Positions 5,959 through 8,961 of a stretch of DNA of 8,961 nt are shown here, in pieces. The notes under the pieces were generated by a model. That model had not been told where the DNA came from. It was given only the letters and a program-made list of their open reading frames with translations, and did not search any database. A program made the position numbers and the translations under genes. The stretch comes from JBKPCD01 sp046727175 (GTDB taxonomy: Bacteria > Acidobacteriota > Vicinamibacteria > Vicinamibacterales > 2-12-FULL-66-21). The DNA is taken from NCBI GenBank assembly GCA_046727175.1, contig JBKPCD010000145.1:1-8961 (forward strand), read 5' to 3'. The stretch's first letter is position 1, and every line of letters starts with the position of its first letter.

Positions 5959-7818
5959 TCAGGCATCGTTTTCCCGTCTCCGGACGACGGCCGGGAGATA
6001 GACGACGAACTGTGCGCCGCGATCGTGGCCGGCGCTCGTGGCTTCGACGGTTCCACCGTGAAGCTCCACGAGCTCCCGAACGATTGCCAGTCCGAGGCCG
6101 AGGCCGCCATGGCCGCGTGCGGCCCCCCCGTTCTCCTGCCGGAAACGATCGAAGACGAACGGCAGAAAGGCCGGGTCGATTCCGCAGCCCGTGTCGTTGA
6201 CCTCCACGCGCACCACGTCGTTCTCGCGTCGCGCGATCACGTCGATCGTTCCGCTGGCCGGTGTGAACTTCACCGAATTCGAGAGCAGATTCCAGAACAC
6301 CTGACGCAACCGGTCGGGATCCCCGTCGATGGTCGAAACGTCGGGGGCGACATCGAGCGACAGCCTCAGTCTCTTGGCCTGCACCGCCGACTCCACGGTC
6401 TCGGCCGCTTCGCTCAGAATCGCGGGCAGGTTCGTCCGGCGAATGTCGAGACGCAAACTGCCCCGCATGATGCGCGAGATGTCGAGCAGATCGTTGACGA
6501 CGGCTGCTTGTGCGCGGGCGCCCCGCTCGAGTGACGCCAGCGCCTGCTGCGTGCGCTCGGCGTCCATGCGACCGCTCTTCAGGAGGTGTACCCAGCCCAT
6601 GATCGACGCCATGGGCGTGCGCAGTTCGTGCGAGAGTGTCGCGAGGAACTCGTCCTTGGAACGGTTTGCCGCGTCGGCCGCAGCACGCGCCTCTTCCTGC
6701 TGTAGGAGGAGGGCCTGCCGCTCGGCCTCGACTGCTTTCCGCTGACTGATGTCTCGAAACGTCCGGATCACGCCCACGACGTCGTCGTCTTCATCGCGGA
6801 TCGGCGCGTCTGTCTGCTCGATCGGACAGCTGCTTCCATCCCGCCGGGCGAGCACGTACTCGGTCACGGAGTGCGGCGACGGGCCGTTTTCCGCGCGGTA
6901 ATTCGAATCGCGTACCGCGAACGGTTTCATGCGCAGTACCTCGTCGACCTTGCGCCCGCGCGCGTCCACGGAGCTCCAGCCGGTCAGTCGCTCGGCGACG
7001 GGGTTCATGAACGTGATGCGATCCTCGACATTCGTGAGCAACACGCCGTCGGCCGTGCTCCGAAGCGCGGCGGCATACGATCGGAGTTTCGCGAACCGCG
7101 CGCTGCGCCTACGCAGTCGCTCGATCCCCGCAAGGAACGCGGCGAGCAGCACGACGACCAGCGGCAGTCCGAGCGTGAACGTGGTCAGGTTCGCGAGTCC
7201 CGCTGACATGAGCAGCAGGAGCAATCCGGCAATCGATGCGCCGCCGAAGTACGTGAGCCACAGCGGGAGGAAATGCTCGCGCCACACGTCGTAGAACGAC
7301 GCCTTGCGTCCGATTGCGACGGCGCCTGCAATGAAACCCGTGTTCAGGACGTAGTACGTCGCCGCAAACACCGCAAGGGGTCCGACGGTTCGAGCCATTG
7401 ATGCAGGCTCGCTGGCGAACGGCCCGCGATCGACCAGCGCGAAAAAAAGACGCGCTGAGATCCACATCGCGAGCGCCACCGATGTCACATTGAAGAGGAC
7501 GCGTTCGGGTGTCAGCGTCGAAACGCGGAACCGCCACGACAACACGAGGCCATCGATTGCCACCAGAACTGCCGCTGCCGCCGGCCCGAACAGCAGTGCC
7601 GCCATGATCGTGAACGTGTCGGAGAGCGAAAAACTGATCGGGAAGCCCGGCATGCGGAAGGCAGCGGAGCTCGATAGAGCAGTCAGCAGGCCCAGGACCA
7701 CCCATAGGAGCCCGGGCGGCCTCCAGATGATCTGGACGACCGACCAGACCAGGACCGCGCCACCCAGCACGATGACGGCCCACAGATACAGGCGGCGAGG
7801 CAGTCTGCTTTCTGGCAA
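5959..7818 (-). CDS. Membrane-bound PAS-domain sensor histidine kinase
   Basis: A 619-residue hybrid-less sensor kinase. Residues about 10-231 carry some seven or eight membrane helices (for example LWAVIVLGGAVLVWSVV and GLPLVVVLLAAFLAG) and form an integral-membrane sensor that I cannot assign to a named family. A PAS domain follows at about 245-360 (ADGVLLTNVEDRITFMNPVA; C-terminal IRTFRDISQRKAVE), then a coiled-coil linker at about 360-388. The HisKA domain has phospho-acceptor His397 (FLATLSHELRTP). The ATPase domain has an N box with Asn510 and Asn514 (FWNLLSNSVKF), G1 at about 541-547 (NDTGCGID), an F box (FVFDRFRQ) and G2 at about 569-577 (GHGGLGLGLA), so it looks catalytically complete. 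The start is TTG at 7818; an in-frame TGA four codons upstream rules out an earlier start, and only a weak AGCAGGT lies before it. The signal is unknown. The adjacent convergent CheY-like protein may be its partner. Confidence 0.93.
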   Translation of the reverse strand: MPESRLPRRLYLWAVIVLGGAVLVWSVVQIIWRPPGLLWVVLGLLTALSSSAAFRMPGFPISFSLSDTFTIMAALLFGPAAAAVLVAIDGLVLSWRFRVSTLTPERVLFNVTSVALAMWISARLFFALVDRGPFASEPASMARTVGPLAVFAATYYVLNTGFIAGAVAIGRKASFYDVWREHFLPLWLTYFGGASIAGLLLLLMSAGLANLTTFTLGLPLVVVLLAAFLAGIERLRRRSARFAKLRSYAAALRSTADGVLLTNVEDRITFMNPVAERLTGWSSVDARGRKVDEVLRMKPFAVRDSNYRAENGPSPHSVTEYVLARRDGSSCPIEQTDAPIRDEDDDVVGVIRTFRDISQRKAVEAERQALLLQQEEARAAADAANRSKDEFLATLSHELRTPMASIMGWVHLLKSGRMDAERTQQALASLERGARAQAAVVNDLLDISRIMRGSLRLDIRRTNLPAILSEAAETVESAVQAKRLRLSLDVAPDVSTIDGDPDRLRQVFWNLLSNSVKFTPASGTIDVIARRENDVVRVEVNDTGCGIDPAFLPFVFDRFRQENGGAARGHGGLGLGLAIVRELVELHGGTVEATSAGHDRGAQFVVYLPAVVRRRENDA

Positions 7819-8032
7819 TTGACCTGCTCAGAAAATGCGCCGGTCGCTGCTCAAAACATCCGCGCCCGCCGCTCGGTGGTCGGGTAGCGCGATAGTTCGC
7901 TCGGGGGCCGGGATTCGGGGCCCGGTCTTCGGGGCTCGCTTCATTGGCCTACGCGATAACCCAAAATACCACCGCGCGTGCGGCTGTGTTTACATGCGCG
8001 ACGCGCGGCCGCGGAGGTGAATAAGGAGGACG
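7819..8032. other. Intergenic region upstream of the histidine kinase gene
   Basis: This region should hold the kinase promoter (minus strand) and any promoter for the small ORF at 8033. No convincing -35/-10 pair is visible on either strand. It contains a G-rich tract on the plus strand at 7903-7934 with four runs of three or more G's, and overlapping short inverted repeats there (CCGGG 7908-7912 with CCCGG 7921-7925). An AT-richer patch lies at 7955-7968. Confidence 0.4.
8023..8029 (+). promoter_or_regulatory. Shine-Dalgarno AAGGAGG before a 38-codon ORF
   Basis: A perfect AAGGAGG lies only three bases before the ATG at 8033. The spacing is shorter than usual, but the strength of the match is the main reason to consider the small ORF real. 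Confidence 0.45.
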
Positions 8033-8149
8033 ATGAACGGCGATCTGTCCAGCCGGCTCAAAGGTCTCGGCTCTGAGCCGCCGCAGCCGAAAAGGGGGCC
8101 GCCGGGGAGCGAGGTGCTCCGCTCACCCTCTGTGAACGCCGGTCGGTAG
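8033..8149 (+). CDS. Possible small protein or truncated gene start (38 codons)
   Basis: The ORF begins ATG AAC GGC GAT behind a perfect ribosome binding site and encodes 38 residues before TAG at 8147-8149. The N-terminal part, MNGDLSSRLKGLGSEPPQP, looks like an ordinary amphipathic gene start followed by a Pro-rich segment. The remainder is rich in Pro, Gly, Arg and Ser, with no membrane helix or signal peptide. I do not recognise a family. It could be a genuine small protein, a leader peptide, or the leftover 5' end of a larger gene whose body was lost. It is convergent with the subtilisin gene, with 48 bases between them. Confidence 0.35.
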   Translation: MNGDLSSRLKGLGSEPPQPKRGPPGSEVLRSPSVNAGR

Positions 8150-8197
8150 ATTCTCAGAGTGGCCGAGACCCGAATGCCATGAGCCGAGAGGCTGACT

Positions 8198-8961
8198 TCA
8201 CCAGGGCCCGCCGTGGCCCCAGACGACGGCCTGGCCTCCCAGCTCGGGCCATGCCAGACCCGCCGCGGACGGACCGATAATCGGATCCCACACGGTATTG
8301 GTCGACCAGGTGGCCGCCTGATCCCACACGAGATCACCACCAGGCGCCACGCCGTGACCCCACACGACCGCCGAACCCCACGTGATTTGAGATCCCCACG
8401 CCGGCTCGTTCGCGTAGATCGTGTCGCCGTACACGACGGTGTGCCCCCAGACCACGGCCTGATTCCAGATGTTCGTCTCCGACGCGATCGTCGTGGTCGG
8501 AGTGACTGTTGTCGTGGAGCGCAAGTCCGTCGTTGCGCTCCCGGTGAGGACGGCAACGACCGACAGCGCTCCGGACGCGTTCAGCGCGCCCGCGCCCTGC
8601 GTGAACACGTCACTGCCGCTCACTGGAATCGCCGTGAATTGAAGAATGGCTTTGACGTCGTTCGGCGTCAGCGGCAGGCGTGAAACGATTCGGTGCTGCT
8701 CGATCATGAGGGCGACAGCGCCCGTCACGACTGCTGTCGCCATGCTGGTCCCGCTCAGCCGCATGAATCGAGGGTTCCCGGTGGCGTCGGCCATGCGCTG
8801 TTCGGGGAAGCGCGTATAGAGCGAGCTCCCGATCGCCGCGAGCGACGGAAGATTGTCGCCGGGCGCTACGACATCCGGCTTCACCCGGCCGTCGTACCAC
8901 GTCGGTCCGCGCGAGCTGTAGATCGCCACACGATCGTCGCTTCGAATGGCGGTCTGGTTGG
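8198..8961 (-). CDS. Subtilisin-like S8 serine protease, 3' part, with Trp-Gly repeat tail
   Basis: The C-terminal 254 or so residues of a peptidase S8 are visible; the gene begins beyond the right edge. The frame is open to position 8961 and starts with the S8-type segment RSDDRVAIYSSRGPTW, then VKPDVVAPGDN. The catalytic Ser is in LSGTSMATAVVTGAVALM (Ser codon 8746-8744). The Asp and His of the triad and the oxyanion Asn must lie outside the window. The catalytic domain ends near FTQGAGALNASGAL. A short Thr-rich linker (TTTVTPTTT) leads to a tail of about 95 residues rich in Trp and Gly, with AVVWGH appearing three times. Family knowledge: S8 enzymes of this kind are usually secreted. The tail may be a surface-attachment or stability module, which is inference. 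Stop is TGA at 8200-8198. Confidence 0.92.
   Translation of the reverse strand, partial: NQTAIRSDDRVAIYSSRGPTWYDGRVKPDVVAPGDNLPSLAAIGSSLYTRFPEQRMADATGNPRFMRLSGTSMATAVVTGAVALMIEQHRIVSRLPLTPNDVKAILQFTAIPVSGSDVFTQGAGALNASGALSVVAVLTGSATTDLRSTTTVTPTTTIASETNIWNQAVVWGHTVVYGDTIYANEPAWGSQITWGSAVVWGHGVAPGGDLVWDQAATWSTNTVWDPIIGPSAAGLAWPELGGQAVVWGHGGPW
8203..8495 (-). repeat. C-terminal Trp-Gly repeats of the S8 protease
   Basis: The tail holds degenerate short repeats built on a [hydrophobic]-V-x-W-G pattern: IWNQAVVWGH, VVYGD, PAWGSQITWGSAVVWGH, LVWDQAATW and GQAVVWGHGG. AVVWGH is exact at 8458-8441, 8371-8354 and 8230-8213. The spacing between units is irregular, so the array looks decayed rather than freshly amplified. 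Confidence 0.7.

Noticed and set aside
7835..8020. Plus-strand open frame of 61 codons upstream of the kinase gene
   Set aside because: No ribosome binding site, no recognisable domain, and it covers the G-rich intergenic tract; likely chance.

Overview
The window is GC-rich and gene-dense, and reads as a chromosomal segment of an Acidobacteriota-like bacterium, possibly of the Vicinamibacteria. That placement is an inference from gene content. The markers are a MacB-type permease with the N-terminus typical of 'ADOP' (acidobacterial duplicated orphan permeases), a tricorn-like S41 peptidase with Gly/Arg-rich loops, a subtilisin with a C-terminal Trp-Gly repeat tail, a BON-domain lipoprotein, and intergenic hairpin repeats. 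No rRNA, tRNA, CRISPR array, transposase or integrase is visible.

Layout from left to right: (1) 1-799, minus, 5' part of an ADOP/MacB-like permease that runs off the left edge. (2) 800-1089, divergent intergenic region. (3) 1090-1698, plus, two-BON-domain lipoprotein with a strong Shine-Dalgarno. (4) 1699-1826, convergent gap holding one perfect 12-bp inverted repeat and a degenerate second copy. (5) 1827-5292, minus, secreted tricorn-like S41 peptidase whose reading frame is broken near position 2090, between the catalytic Ser and the C-terminal Glu. (6) 5293-5452, divergent promoter region with a consensus TATAAT just upstream of the next gene. (7) 5453-5815, plus, single-domain CheY-like response regulator with a TTG start, probably leaderless. 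(8) 5816-5958, convergent gap with a compact hairpin and two opposed arrays of GGTTCNN heptads. (9) 5959-7818, minus, membrane PAS histidine kinase, also with a TTG start. (10) 7819-8032, intergenic and G-rich. (11) 8033-8149, plus, possible 38-codon small ORF. (12) 8198-8961, minus, 3' part of an S8 subtilisin-like protease.

The kinase and response regulator are adjacent and convergent. They may form a signalling pair, since the kinase has no receiver domain and the regulator has no output domain. The two proteases and the lipoprotein look like envelope or secreted functions that are independent of each other. I see no clear undescribed multi-gene system. The most unusual signals are the apparent frameshift in the peptidase, the opposed heptad arrays, the leaderless-looking response-regulator start and the Trp-Gly tail of the subtilisin.
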